Below, piece by piece: positions 7,574-14,897 of a stretch of DNA of 25,186 nt. The notes beneath the pieces are model-generated. The model worked only from the letters and a program-made list of their open reading frames with translations. It was not told the DNA's origin and searched no databases. Every line of letters starts with the position of its first letter. Position 1 is the stretch's first letter. The DNA is from Mobilitalea sp. (GTDB lineage Bacteria > Bacillota_A > Clostridia > Lachnospirales > Lachnospiraceae): NCBI GenBank assembly GCA_029974875.1, contig JARKQP010000283.1, positions 1-25,186 on the forward strand. The letters run 5' to 3'. A program made the translations under genes and the position numbers.

Positions 7574-7662
7574 GGTTGAAAAAGAACATTTTCAACCCTT
7601 TTATTCAGGCCTATTCATTTTTTGAATAGGTCATCAAAAAATTGAAAGGCACGGGTGTGAAT
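7574..7662 (+). ncRNA. Structured 5' leader, copy C of the repeated candidate cis-regulatory RNA
   Basis: P1 is GGTTGAAAA with TTTTCAACC (7574-7597). GGCCTATTCA (7608-7617) pairs with TGAATAGGTC (7623-7632), or else TTCATTTTTTGA (7614-7625) pairs with TCAAAAAATTGAA (7634-7646, one bulge). The tail GAAAGGCACGGGTGTGAAT leads to ATG 7663. The GC-containing strand is nearly identical to copy A while the AT-rich stem differs and still pairs. Confidence 0.68.
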
Positions 7663-8706
7663 ATGGGAATTAAAAGAGGCGTATCGCTGTATAGCTATCA
7701 GCAAACACAATTTTTTGGAAAAATGAACTGGAAGGATATGATCCGGGAGGTTCATGATACTTTGAAAACGGACGGTATCGAGATTATCGATGAGGCTATT
7801 ATAAGGGATTATCCCTTCCCGTCCGAGCAGTTTTATTTTGATTGGAACAATGAGATGGCAAGGTATGGGATGAAGGCTGTAACGATGGACGTATATATGG
7901 ATGTACATCAGTTCCGTGACCATGTCATGACTCATGCGGAGGCGGCAGAGCGTTTAAAGAATGATATTAAGATTGCGGCCAGAATGGGCTTTGAGAATGT
8001 CAGGTGCCTATGCCTGGTACCCACCGAGGTAATTGAAATGGCCATTCCGACGGCGGAGAAGTACAATGTCAGGATCGGCAAGGAAATCCATTTTCCGCTT
8101 CCGATTAAGCCGGGACAGAAGAAATCAGTAAAGGATCCCATCATGGATCCAAGAATGGTGGATCAGATTATCGACCTGGTTGAGAGAACCGGAACAAAGC
8201 ATGTGGGATTGGTTCCTGACTTTGGAATCTTCCAGCACTCGCCGACGGATCTTTCCATTGATTATTTTAAACGCCATCATGATCCTGAGATGATTGATTT
8301 TATTATAGACCAGGGTGGGGATAGTAACACGGAAGAGGTTCTCCGCCTGCTGGATGGGAAATATCCAGGCCATGGCTTTAATACTATGACACTGGCATCC
8401 CTCTTGATTAAGGATTCCTGCGCAAGGCCGGAGGACATTAAGGATATTGTTCCTTATATTGTAAGCATGCACGGAAAATTCTACCATATGACAGAAGTGC
8501 CTGGAAAGCCGGGCCAATATGAGGATAAGGCGATTGATTATGCAACACCGATCAAGTATCTGAAGGAGTGTGGCTTTAATGGTTACATTAACTCTGAATT
8601 TGAAGGCCAGAGATTCTGCCAGGATGCCGGCGAGGATAAGCTGATTGATGAGGTGGAGCAGGTAAGAAGACATCATGAGATGCTGAGCAGGCTGATCGGG
8701 GAGTAA
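7663..8706 (+). CDS. dgpC: DgpC-like C-glycoside deglycosidase alpha subunit (TIM barrel), copy 1
   Basis: 347 residues. This is the catalytic subunit that, with DgpB, is expected to cleave a 3-keto glycoside by metal-assisted elimination. The start matches family form (GIKRGVSLYSYQQT). The metal ligands expected for the barrel are visible: E141 in GKEIHFPLP, D186 in LVPDFGIF, H270 in SMHGKFYH and E312 in YINSEFEG. I prefer ATG 7663, after the leader tail, to the TTG at 7642. It follows the dgpB-like gene by about 180 bases holding leader copy C, an unusual separation for a subunit pair and a sign of separate translational control. A strong-looking promoter starts directly after its stop. Confidence 0.83.
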   Translation: MGIKRGVSLYSYQQTQFFGKMNWKDMIREVHDTLKTDGIEIIDEAIIRDYPFPSEQFYFDWNNEMARYGMKAVTMDVYMDVHQFRDHVMTHAEAAERLKNDIKIAARMGFENVRCLCLVPTEVIEMAIPTAEKYNVRIGKEIHFPLPIKPGQKKSVKDPIMDPRMVDQIIDLVERTGTKHVGLVPDFGIFQHSPTDLSIDYFKRHHDPEMIDFIIDQGGDSNTEEVLRLLDGKYPGHGFNTMTLASLLIKDSCARPEDIKDIVPYIVSMHGKFYHMTEVPGKPGQYEDKAIDYATPIKYLKECGFNGYINSEFEGQRFCQDAGEDKLIDEVEQVRRHHEMLSRLIGE

Positions 8707-8735
8707 TTGACAAAAAAGCTGTGAGATGATATAGG
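8707..8735 (+). promoter_or_regulatory. Sigma-A-type promoter for the nitroreductase gene
   Basis: TTGACA at 8707-8712 is a perfect -35 box and TATAGG at 8730-8735 lies 17 bases downstream. It begins at the base after the dgpC-like stop codon and precedes the nitroreductase ATG by about 100 bases. Confidence 0.55.
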
Positions 8736-8774
8736 TAGTGGAATCGCAAGTCCATATGCGTATAAAAATTGTGG

Positions 8775-8799
8775 TAGGTATTGGGTTTGCAATTACCTA
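8775..8799 (+). promoter_or_regulatory. Hairpin in the nitroreductase leader
   Basis: TAGGTATTG (8775-8783) pairs with CAATTACCTA (8790-8799) with one bulged base and a six-base loop. No T tract follows. It could be an operator or an RNA stem in the leader. Confidence 0.35.
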
Positions 8800-8833
8800 G
8801 CAGTGTAGTAGGAGTATGGAAAGGAGAAACACG

Positions 8834-9355
8834 ATGGAAATGATGGAGATAATACTGAAACGGCAGTCAGTCCGTGCATTTACACAGGAACAGATCAAAG
8901 AGAGCGAATTGGAGACGATTCTGAAGGCTGGGTATGCTGCGCCTATTGGAGGAGCTAAGTTTGATTCGATGCATTTTACGGTAGTGCAGAATGCGGATTT
9001 TCTTAAGAGGTTCAGGGTGTCGGCGGCGGAGTTTGTGAAGAAGCCGGAGGCGAATCCGTTATATGGGGCTTTGACCTTTATCGTTGTATCCAGCAATGAG
9101 GTGAATCCGGTGGCTTATGCGAATGCGGGCTGCGTGATTGAGAATATGTGTCTGGCGGCAACGGAGCTTGGGCTTGGAAGCGTATATATCTATGGTTGTA
9201 TTGCGGCTTTGAATGCGGATCAGGAGTTGTTGAGGGAATTAGGGCTTCCGGAGGGCTTTACGCCGGTATCGGGAGTGATTCTTGGTTATCCTGCTGCTCC
9301 CTTGCAGGAAAGAGAAGTTGCTGATGGGAAGATTGCAACGAAAAGGTTCAAATAA
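8834..9355 (+). CDS. Nitroreductase-family flavoprotein
   Basis: 173 residues. It belongs to the FMN-dependent nitroreductase fold, whose members use NAD(P)H to reduce nitro groups, quinones or enones. RQSVRAFTQEQI near the N-terminus is the FMN phosphate-binding signature. The middle segment with GCVIENMCLAATELGLGSVY is the conserved core helix and strand, and GYPAAP near the end is also typical. I start at ATG 8834, seven bases after AAGGAG at 8821-8826, rather than at ATG 8816. There is no ferredoxin domain. It lies between two dgpB/dgpC pairs but has its own promoter and a terminator downstream, so it is probably an independent unit. The substrate is unknown. An electron-poor aglycone is one guess. 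Confidence 0.88.
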   Translation: MEMMEIILKRQSVRAFTQEQIKESELETILKAGYAAPIGGAKFDSMHFTVVQNADFLKRFRVSAAEFVKKPEANPLYGALTFIVVSSNEVNPVAYANAGCVIENMCLAATELGLGSVYIYGCIAALNADQELLRELGLPEGFTPVSGVILGYPAAPLQEREVADGKIATKRFK

Positions 9356-9651
9356 ATTATAAAATCTTAATATTATTGTGATTTTAGCTAGAGAATCAAC
9401 GAAAAATTAAATAATCTTATATGTTCTGACAAGGACTGGACTAAGATTAGGATGAATCAAAAAAGTGAATTAGGTATAGTGTTATCATGAGAATAGAAGA
9501 GCCGTGATAACATGAAAGGAATGGCCGAATTGTTATTTGATTCGGCCGTTTTTAGGGCAGGGGCGAAGAGCTTCAAGGATATTGGGAAGCGGGAACAAAA
9601 AAAGCTTCATATATAATATATGCCGCAAAAGACGGCAGGAAAGGTTGGAAT
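9356..9651 (+). other. Intergenic region with an inverted repeat and a terminator
   Basis: No gene here. TGTTATCA (9480-9487) and TGATAACA (9505-9512) form a perfect 8-base inverted repeat. It is followed closely by the terminator at 9523-9553 and, 25 bases before the next ATG, by a small GCCG/CGGC hairpin. The pair of stems may be an attenuator for the downstream dgpB-like gene or the end of the nitroreductase transcript. Confidence 0.4.
9523..9553 (+). terminator. Rho-independent terminator
   Basis: GGCCGAAT (9523-9530) pairs perfectly with ATTCGGCC (9540-9547), nine-base loop, followed by GTTTTT. It separates the nitroreductase from the second dgpB-like gene. Confidence 0.8.
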
Positions 9652-10068
9652 ATGGATTTTCAGGCATATAACAAAATATTTATCTGTAAGGATGAGATTA
9701 AAAATGTAACTGTTGGGGATGTGGTGATAGGATATGAATTTAAGGTCAAATACCCGTCCTACAGGGGAACCTTTTTGAGCTGCATCGAGGCGTTAAGCTT
9801 CCAGGTGGACGGAGTAGAGATACCCAAGGAGGAGGTTTATTTTTGTTTGAATAACAAGCAGTTTCTGCTGGATGAGCTGAAGGACTGCTTTAAGGAATAT
9901 TGGTTTGTCCGCGATAAGGCCATCATACAGGTGAGGAAGGCCGGAGGCATCGGCAGCGGCAAGCATACGGTGAATGCATTCATGAAGCATAGGATTCCCT
10001 ATACCGGCTATTTTGGGGAATATCTGGTGCTGGATAGTGATGTTACAGAGACCCTGATTGCGGAATAA
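9652..10068 (+). CDS. dgpB: DgpB-like C-glycoside deglycosidase beta subunit, copy 2
   Basis: 138 residues. It shares the family block VIGYEFKVKYPSYRGTFLSC with copies 1, 3 and 4, then FCLNNKQFLLDELKDCFKEY, an AGGIGSGKHTV segment, and a shorter C-terminal end than copy 1. It is closest by eye to the copy at 19553, with the same length and similar ends (LIAE against LMAE). A GGAAAGG element lies eight bases before the ATG. It pairs with the DgpC-like gene 113 bases downstream, again with an unusual non-coding gap between the two subunit genes. Confidence 0.8.
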   Translation: MDFQAYNKIFICKDEIKNVTVGDVVIGYEFKVKYPSYRGTFLSCIEALSFQVDGVEIPKEEVYFCLNNKQFLLDELKDCFKEYWFVRDKAIIQVRKAGGIGSGKHTVNAFMKHRIPYTGYFGEYLVLDSDVTETLIAE

Positions 10069-10085
10069 TCTGATTGTTGCATATA

Positions 10086-10181
10086 AAGTCAAAGGGCATG
10101 GGCATAAGGCTGTAAACACAAGCTGGAGCTTTTTATCCGCTCTGCCCAATGTGAAAAAATGAAAGGTGCAGGTGTAAAAGA
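10086..10181 (+). ncRNA. Partial, degenerate fourth copy of the leader element
   Basis: Just before ATG 10182 the sequence GAAAAAATGAAAGGTGCAGG followed by TGTAAAAGA matches the 3' tail of leader copies A-C. A second tail-like piece, TCAAAGGGCATGGGCATAA, lies about 70 bases earlier (from about 10088). The GGCCTATTCA part is missing. GGGCA near 10094 and TGCCC near 10145 could close an alternative outer stem. A nine-codon frame, ATG 10159 to TGA 10185, overlaps the gene's ATG. Confidence 0.4.
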
Positions 10182-11156
10182 ATGAGTGATATTAAATTTG
10201 GAATCACGCTGTACAGCTTTTCCACGGAATACATCCATGAAAAGCTGGATCTGGAAGGCGTAATAAGAAAAGCAAGGGACATGGGATATAAGGGAGTTGA
10301 AATTATTCCATCCCAGATGGCTCCCGAATATCCATATCTGTCTGATGAATGGATCAGCGAGCTGAAGGGCTTATTGGACAAATATGAGCTGGAGCCCATA
10401 TGCTGGAGTGCCTATATTGATATGGGAATCCGCTCTGACAGGGATTTGACGGAGGAGGAGATCATCCAGTATACGGTCAATGATATGGTCTATGCAAAAA
10501 AGGCAGGGTTTCAGATGGTCCGCACCCAGCATGCTATTTCTCCGGCTATTTTCCGCAAGATGATACCCTACTGCAAGCAGCTGGATATGAAGCTGACCAT
10601 TGAGATGCATCATCCCCACCATCCTGAGGTTGAGGTATGGAAGGAATATTTTAAGATTATGAAGGGGGAAGGAAAGGGATATCTTGGCTATGTGATCGAT
10701 TTTAGCATCTATCAGACCATGCCCCACCAGCTGTATTTAAACCAGGCTCTTGAGTTTGGCTGCAGGCCGGATAAATTAGATGAGATTATCGCCCTCCACC
10801 AGAAGCAGGAAGCGGAAGAGCTTAAGGTTGCTGCGGTAGAGAAAGGGGATTTCAACGAGGTTGAGAAGCATACAGCCCTGGAGATGTTCGGCAAGTTCTC
10901 GGCTCCCGCTAAGATCAGCCAGATTAAGGATACTATCGACTGCTGCTTCTACATCCATGGCAAATTCTATTATTTAGACAATGATGACCATGATCCCTGC
11001 ATCCCCTTTGAAGGGCTGATGAAGGAGCTTCGCAGCCTTGGCTACAAGGGCTACATTGCCAGTGAGTATGAGGGACATCATTTTGATTATACAGTTGATT
11101 CCGAGGAACAGCTAAGACATTTCATTGCTTTGAATACAAAATTATTAGAAGCGTAA
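10182..11156 (+). CDS. dgpC: DgpC-like C-glycoside deglycosidase alpha subunit (TIM barrel), copy 2
   Basis: 324 residues. The start is IKFGITLYSFSTEYI, typical of DgpC-type barrels. Metal-site positions are all present: E141 in LTIEMHHPHHP, D173 in YVIDFSIYQ, H259 in FYIHGKFYY and E295 in IASEYEGHH. The insert between the Asp and the His is about 85 residues, as in copy 1. It differs enough from copy 1 (for example GVEIIPSQMAPEY against GIEIIDEAII) to suggest a different aglycone or sugar preference. It is preceded by a partial leader element and followed, after 62 bases, by the hydrolase at 11219. Confidence 0.82.
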   Translation: MSDIKFGITLYSFSTEYIHEKLDLEGVIRKARDMGYKGVEIIPSQMAPEYPYLSDEWISELKGLLDKYELEPICWSAYIDMGIRSDRDLTEEEIIQYTVNDMVYAKKAGFQMVRTQHAISPAIFRKMIPYCKQLDMKLTIEMHHPHHPEVEVWKEYFKIMKGEGKGYLGYVIDFSIYQTMPHQLYLNQALEFGCRPDKLDEIIALHQKQEAEELKVAAVEKGDFNEVEKHTALEMFGKFSAPAKISQIKDTIDCCFYIHGKFYYLDNDDHDPCIPFEGLMKELRSLGYKGYIASEYEGHHFDYTVDSEEQLRHFIALNTKLLEA

Positions 11157-11218
11157 CAGCGGCTGCCAAATGCCTTGGGGCATGATGGGACTAGTATCGC
11201 GCAAAAAGGAGAAACTAC

Positions 11219-12961
11219 ATGTCTGAGTTAAAAAGAAAAACAAAACAGGTTGAAATGTGCGGAGAAATGGTGGACGTAGTCTTTACGGAGATGATCCGCC
11301 CGGCGGCGAAGGAAGAGCTGGAGGCTATGGATCCTGACACAAGGATGATTTATAAATACCTGCCCCCGCTCAATTCCAGGACCTATATCGCAGAAGAGGG
11401 TATTGAATGCATGCAGGACGTGGCTGTGACCATGCGCGACGGAGTGAAGATCTATGTAGATATCTATAAGCCCGTCGGTGCAGGCTCTGTACCCCTGATC
11501 GTATCCTGGAGCTTCTATGGGAAGCGCCCCTTTGACGGGCAGAGTGAATGGCAGATCATGGGCGTTCCACCCCAGACCGTGTCCAATATGTCCAAGTTTG
11601 AAAGCGCGGATCCGGGCTACTGGTGCCGCAGGGGTTATGCGGTAGCTAACGTGGATCCCCGTGGAATCGGCCATTCAGAGGGTGATTTTATCTGCTTCGG
11701 TTCCCAGGATGGCAGGGACGGATATGATTTTATCGAATGGGCGGCAGAGCAGGACTGGTGTAACGGAAGGGTTGCATTGTCCGGCAACTCCTGTGTAGCC
11801 ATGACCCAGTGGAGGATCGCATCCCAATGCCCTCCCCACCTGGCGTGCATCGCTCCCTGGGAGGGAACCAGCGATATGTACCGGGAATCCCTCTATGAAG
11901 GAGGAATTCCGGCCCATGCCTTTGTATCCATGGTACTGCGGGATGCGGTGGGCTATAACTATGTCGACAATATGGTTTTGAATGCCCAGAAATATCCCTT
12001 CATCGATTGCGCTTACTGGAAGGACAAGGATCCCGATTGGAAAGCGATTAAAATACCGGTCTATGTAACGGCCTGCTGGAACCATTTCCATCTTAGGGGC
12101 TCCATCAATGGCTTCCGGAAAATAAAGTCCTCTAAAAAATGGCTGCGCGCCCACCGTAACTTTGAATGGCCCGACGCTTATTGCAATAAATACCTCACTG
12201 ACCTGGAGAAATTCTTTGACCGGTACTTAAAGCTGGAGAGAAACGGTTGGGAGCTGACCCCAAGGGTTCGTATTGAGGTGCAGGATGCCTATGATTTTGA
12301 CTACCAGACAGACCGTCCGGAGGATGCCTTCCCCCTGAAGAGGACCAAGTATGAAAAATTATATCTGGACGCATCGGATCTGTCCATGAAGAAGGAACCG
12401 GTTGCCCTGGAAAGCAAGACTGCCTACGAGGGTGCGACAGAAGAGGTTTGCTTTGATTACCGCTTTGAAGAGGATACGGAGCTGACAGGCTTTATCAAGC
12501 TCCGCCTTTGGGTAGAGGCGGATGGACATGACGATATGGATCTATTCATTAATGTCCAGAAATTAAGTACAACGGGCGAATGGCTGCCCATCACCATCTT
12601 TGGCGAGAACCACCCCGGAGCCTGGGGCAAGATGAGAGTTTCCCGCCGCAAATTAGATGAGAAGCTGTCAACGGATTTCCAGCCGGTTCAGGCTCATACC
12701 TGCAACGAGAAGCTGGCACCGGGTGAGATTGTTCCTGTGGATATTGAAATCTGGCCCACAAGCCGCATTTGGCACAAGGGACAGCAGATCCGGGTTCAGA
12801 TTTGTGGACGCTATATCCGTGAGGGCTGGTTTGAACCCTTGCAATGGGAGGCTGATAATAAAGGAGAGCACATCATACATACCGGCGGAAAGTATGATTC
12901 CTTCCTTCAGATCCCGGTGATACCTCCTAAATATCAGGATGGGGAGTATATTTACCGGTAG
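11219..12961 (+). CDS. CocE/NonD-family (peptidase S15-type) alpha/beta hydrolase
   Basis: 580 residues, usual for the family. An N-terminal extension leads into the hydrolase core (VAVTMRDGVKIYVDIYKPVG near residues 68-87). The nucleophile is S191 in SGNSCVAMTQW. DPRGIGHSEGD (about 146-156) is also diagnostic. The C-terminal half is a jelly-roll of the X-Pro dipeptidyl-peptidase C-terminal type. A candidate catalytic His lies in LRAHRNFEW, but where related enzymes often show an Asp after a WxD-like motif this protein reads ACWNHFHLRG, so the Asp is not obvious. AAGGAG at 11206-11211 fixes the start. It could hydrolyse an ester or amide on the glycoside or aglycone. That role is inferred from position only. 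Confidence 0.82.
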   Translation: MSELKRKTKQVEMCGEMVDVVFTEMIRPAAKEELEAMDPDTRMIYKYLPPLNSRTYIAEEGIECMQDVAVTMRDGVKIYVDIYKPVGAGSVPLIVSWSFYGKRPFDGQSEWQIMGVPPQTVSNMSKFESADPGYWCRRGYAVANVDPRGIGHSEGDFICFGSQDGRDGYDFIEWAAEQDWCNGRVALSGNSCVAMTQWRIASQCPPHLACIAPWEGTSDMYRESLYEGGIPAHAFVSMVLRDAVGYNYVDNMVLNAQKYPFIDCAYWKDKDPDWKAIKIPVYVTACWNHFHLRGSINGFRKIKSSKKWLRAHRNFEWPDAYCNKYLTDLEKFFDRYLKLERNGWELTPRVRIEVQDAYDFDYQTDRPEDAFPLKRTKYEKLYLDASDLSMKKEPVALESKTAYEGATEEVCFDYRFEEDTELTGFIKLRLWVEADGHDDMDLFINVQKLSTTGEWLPITIFGENHPGAWGKMRVSRRKLDEKLSTDFQPVQAHTCNEKLAPGEIVPVDIEIWPTSRIWHKGQQIRVQICGRYIREGWFEPLQWEADNKGEHIIHTGGKYDSFLQIPVIPPKYQDGEYIYR

Positions 12962-13004
12962 GGTTAATAAGGGTAGGATGATTCGGGCGGCAAATGTGCG
13001 GGAT

Positions 13005-13082
13005 TTAGGTTGTGAGATGAATATGAGCGCATATATATCCATCGCGTGAGTTATAAAAAGGCTTTTGTCGGGCAAATCATAA
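13005..13082 (+). repeat. Short copy of an intergenic repeat
   Basis: This 78-base stretch matches both ends of the 14642-14818 element. The left part shares TTAGGYTGTGAGRTGAATMT followed by GAG, then a run ending in TATATCCA. The right part shares CGCGTKAGTTA and a GGCNAATYATAA end. The central palindrome is missing. It lies between the CocE-type hydrolase and the flavoprotein gene. Confidence 0.6.
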
Positions 13083-13182
13083 GATGGTAAAGATAAGGCT
13101 GAAAGAGATAACGTTGGCAAAGATACTAAATAAGATATGTTTTGAAATGTGTAATAATTAATTATATGAGAAGGAGAGCGTT

Positions 13183-14628
13183 ATGAAAACTTATGATACA
13201 CAGATTGTAGTAGTTGCTGCAGGACCCTCCGGTTTATCTGCTGCCGTACAGGCTGCAGAGGACGGGGCAGAGGTTATTGTATTAGAAAAAGCTGCAACCG
13301 TTGGCGGAGCTGCCAACATGGGAATGGGTCCCCTTGGGATCGGTACAAAATACCAGAAGCAGCAGATGATTGACATTTCCGTGGAAAAGGCTTTTAATAT
13401 GTTTATGGAGTATACCCATTATATGGTAGATGCGCGGCTGGTGAAGCGGTATTTTGCACAGTCGGCAGAAACTATTGAATGGCTGGAGGATCTGGGAGTT
13501 GAGTTTGAAGGAGCCTTCCGTTACTTCCCTAAATCCGAAGCGACCTGGCATATCGTAAAGACGGACAGATGCATAGGACCAAGGGCGGCTTCCTTTATGA
13601 ATAAGGCGCTATATTCTAAAGCGCTGGAGCTGGGAGTTACCTTCATGATGGAAACTCCGGCGAAAAAGATTTTGATGGAAGACGGCAAGGTGACCGGAGT
13701 ATTGGCTGTTGATAAAAATGGGGAAGAGATCAAAATTTCCTGTAAGGCGGCAATTATCTGTACCGGAGGAGCCGGGGCAAATAAGGAGCTGATTAAGCAG
13801 GAGACCGGATTTACCCAGGGAGTTGATATGTTCAACTTTGCCATTCCGGGTCTGGTAGGCGACGGAATGAAGATGGCTTGGGAGGCAGGCGCCGGTAAAA
13901 CTCCTGTCCGTATTGAGATGGCCGCCAATATCGAGGGCTGTGATGAGCTTCCACAGGGTGTATCCAATGTGTTTAGCCAGCCTAACTTATTGGTAAATAA
14001 GCTGGGCAAGCGTGTAATGAACGAGGATCATATGCAGAATGCAACCTATCTGTCCAATGTTGTCAGCCACCAGAAGGACAGGGTTTGCTACAGCATCGTG
14101 GATACTTCCATTATTAAGGCTTATGTCCGTAACGGCGTGGATGTTGTCAGCCTGGTTAGGACAAATCCTGATGTATCCGATTTTTTTGAGGGTATTAAGA
14201 TTGCACAGGACAATGATTCCAAGGATTTCTTTGTTGCGGATACCATTGAGGAATTGGCAGAGAAGGCAGGTATCAATGTGGAAAACCTGGTGGATACTGT
14301 GGAGGATTATAACGATTATTGTAACAGCGTGGATGAAGAGTTTTTCAAGGATAAGAAATATTTAAGAAAGCTTACCAAAGCGCCCTTCTATTGTGCGAAG
14401 ATCCGTCCCGGCGGATATGGAACTGTTGGCGGTGTTAGGATCAATGAAAATTGTGAGGCCATTACGGATGAATTCGAGGCGGTTCCTGGTTTATATTGCG
14501 CGGGAACGGATGCATGCAATATCTATGATGACAGCTATATGTTCCTGCTTCCTGGTAATTCCATGGGATTTGCCGTAAATACGGGGCGTATTGCGGGGAT
14601 GAGTGCTGCTGAATATGTAGAGGAATAA
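13183..14628 (+). CDS. FAD-dependent oxidoreductase, fumarate reductase/flavocytochrome c-like
   Basis: 481 residues, matching a bare FAD-binding flavoprotein subunit without FMN-binding or haem domains. The N-terminal dinucleotide motif reads VVVAAGPSGLSAAVQAAEDG, so the first Gly of the usual GxGxxG is Ala, followed by the expected VIVLEKAATVGG. Near the C-terminus are GGYGTVGGVRINENC and GLYCAGTDACNIYDDSYMFL, conserved in this family of enoate and fumarate reductases, and NSMGFAVNTGRIAG ends the FAD site. AAGGAG at 13171-13176 precedes the ATG by six bases. A role reducing a carbon-carbon double bond, perhaps on an aromatic acrylate or the unsaturated product of glycoside elimination, is conceivable but not shown. 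No signal peptide is seen, so it is cytoplasmic. Confidence 0.82.
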   Translation: MKTYDTQIVVVAAGPSGLSAAVQAAEDGAEVIVLEKAATVGGAANMGMGPLGIGTKYQKQQMIDISVEKAFNMFMEYTHYMVDARLVKRYFAQSAETIEWLEDLGVEFEGAFRYFPKSEATWHIVKTDRCIGPRAASFMNKALYSKALELGVTFMMETPAKKILMEDGKVTGVLAVDKNGEEIKISCKAAIICTGGAGANKELIKQETGFTQGVDMFNFAIPGLVGDGMKMAWEAGAGKTPVRIEMAANIEGCDELPQGVSNVFSQPNLLVNKLGKRVMNEDHMQNATYLSNVVSHQKDRVCYSIVDTSIIKAYVRNGVDVVSLVRTNPDVSDFFEGIKIAQDNDSKDFFVADTIEELAEKAGINVENLVDTVEDYNDYCNSVDEEFFKDKKYLRKLTKAPFYCAKIRPGGYGTVGGVRINENCEAITDEFEAVPGLYCAGTDACNIYDDSYMFLLPGNSMGFAVNTGRIAGMSAAEYVEE

Positions 14629-14641
14629 TAGGATTCGAGGG

Positions 14642-14818
14642 TTAGGCTGTGAGGTGAATCTGAGTATATCTATATCCACCTGGGCTTGCCTTTAACATCC
14701 CATGATTGCCAGGTGCAGGCAATCATGGGAGGCCCGGTCTGCGCCCAGATGGACATAGATATACTCAGATTCACCGCGTTAGTTAGTGTGAAGAAGCCCT
14801 TTGTTAGGCGAATTATAA
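14642..14818 (+). repeat. Long palindromic intergenic repeat (MITE-like)
   Basis: Two 33-base arms, 14653-14685 and 14743-14775, are inverted copies with two mismatches (GGTGAATCTGAGTATATC at the left end). Inside lies a perfect 13-base hairpin, 14698-14710 with 14718-14730 (TCCCATGATTGCC), loop of seven. Flanks outside the arms are shared with the short copy at 13005-13082, so the element extends beyond the palindrome. There is no reading frame and no transposase. Confidence 0.7.
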
Positions 14819-14837
14819 TATTTGAAAAATAAGAGCG

Positions 14838-14870
14838 AAAAGAGCACAGCTGTCTGGTTTGTGCTCTTTT
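14838..14870 (+). terminator. Rho-independent terminator upstream of the esterase
   Basis: AAAAGAGCACA (14838-14848) pairs perfectly with TGTGCTCTTTT (14860-14870), 11-base loop, with the T run forming part of the stem. It ends 27 bases before the esterase ATG, so it either ends the flavoprotein transcript or attenuates the esterase. Confidence 0.75.
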
Positions 14871-14897
14871 GGCAAAAGAAGAAATGGAGGGAAAGGT

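Noticed and set aside
7005..7662. Leader tails as conserved short peptides (KGMG or KGTG starts of the proteins)
   Set aside because: The in-frame starts at 7005 and 7642 have no SD and lie in a stem, and before 10182 the same tail is out of frame. RNA conservation explains all copies better, though extended N-termini cannot be excluded.
4956..8804. ACCTAGCAGT shared at 4956-4965 and 8795-8804, both near GCAATT
   Set aside because: A single ten-base match with little flanking similarity could be chance.
14642..14818. Insertion sequence
   Set aside because: There is no transposase frame in the 177 bases, so at most a non-autonomous element.
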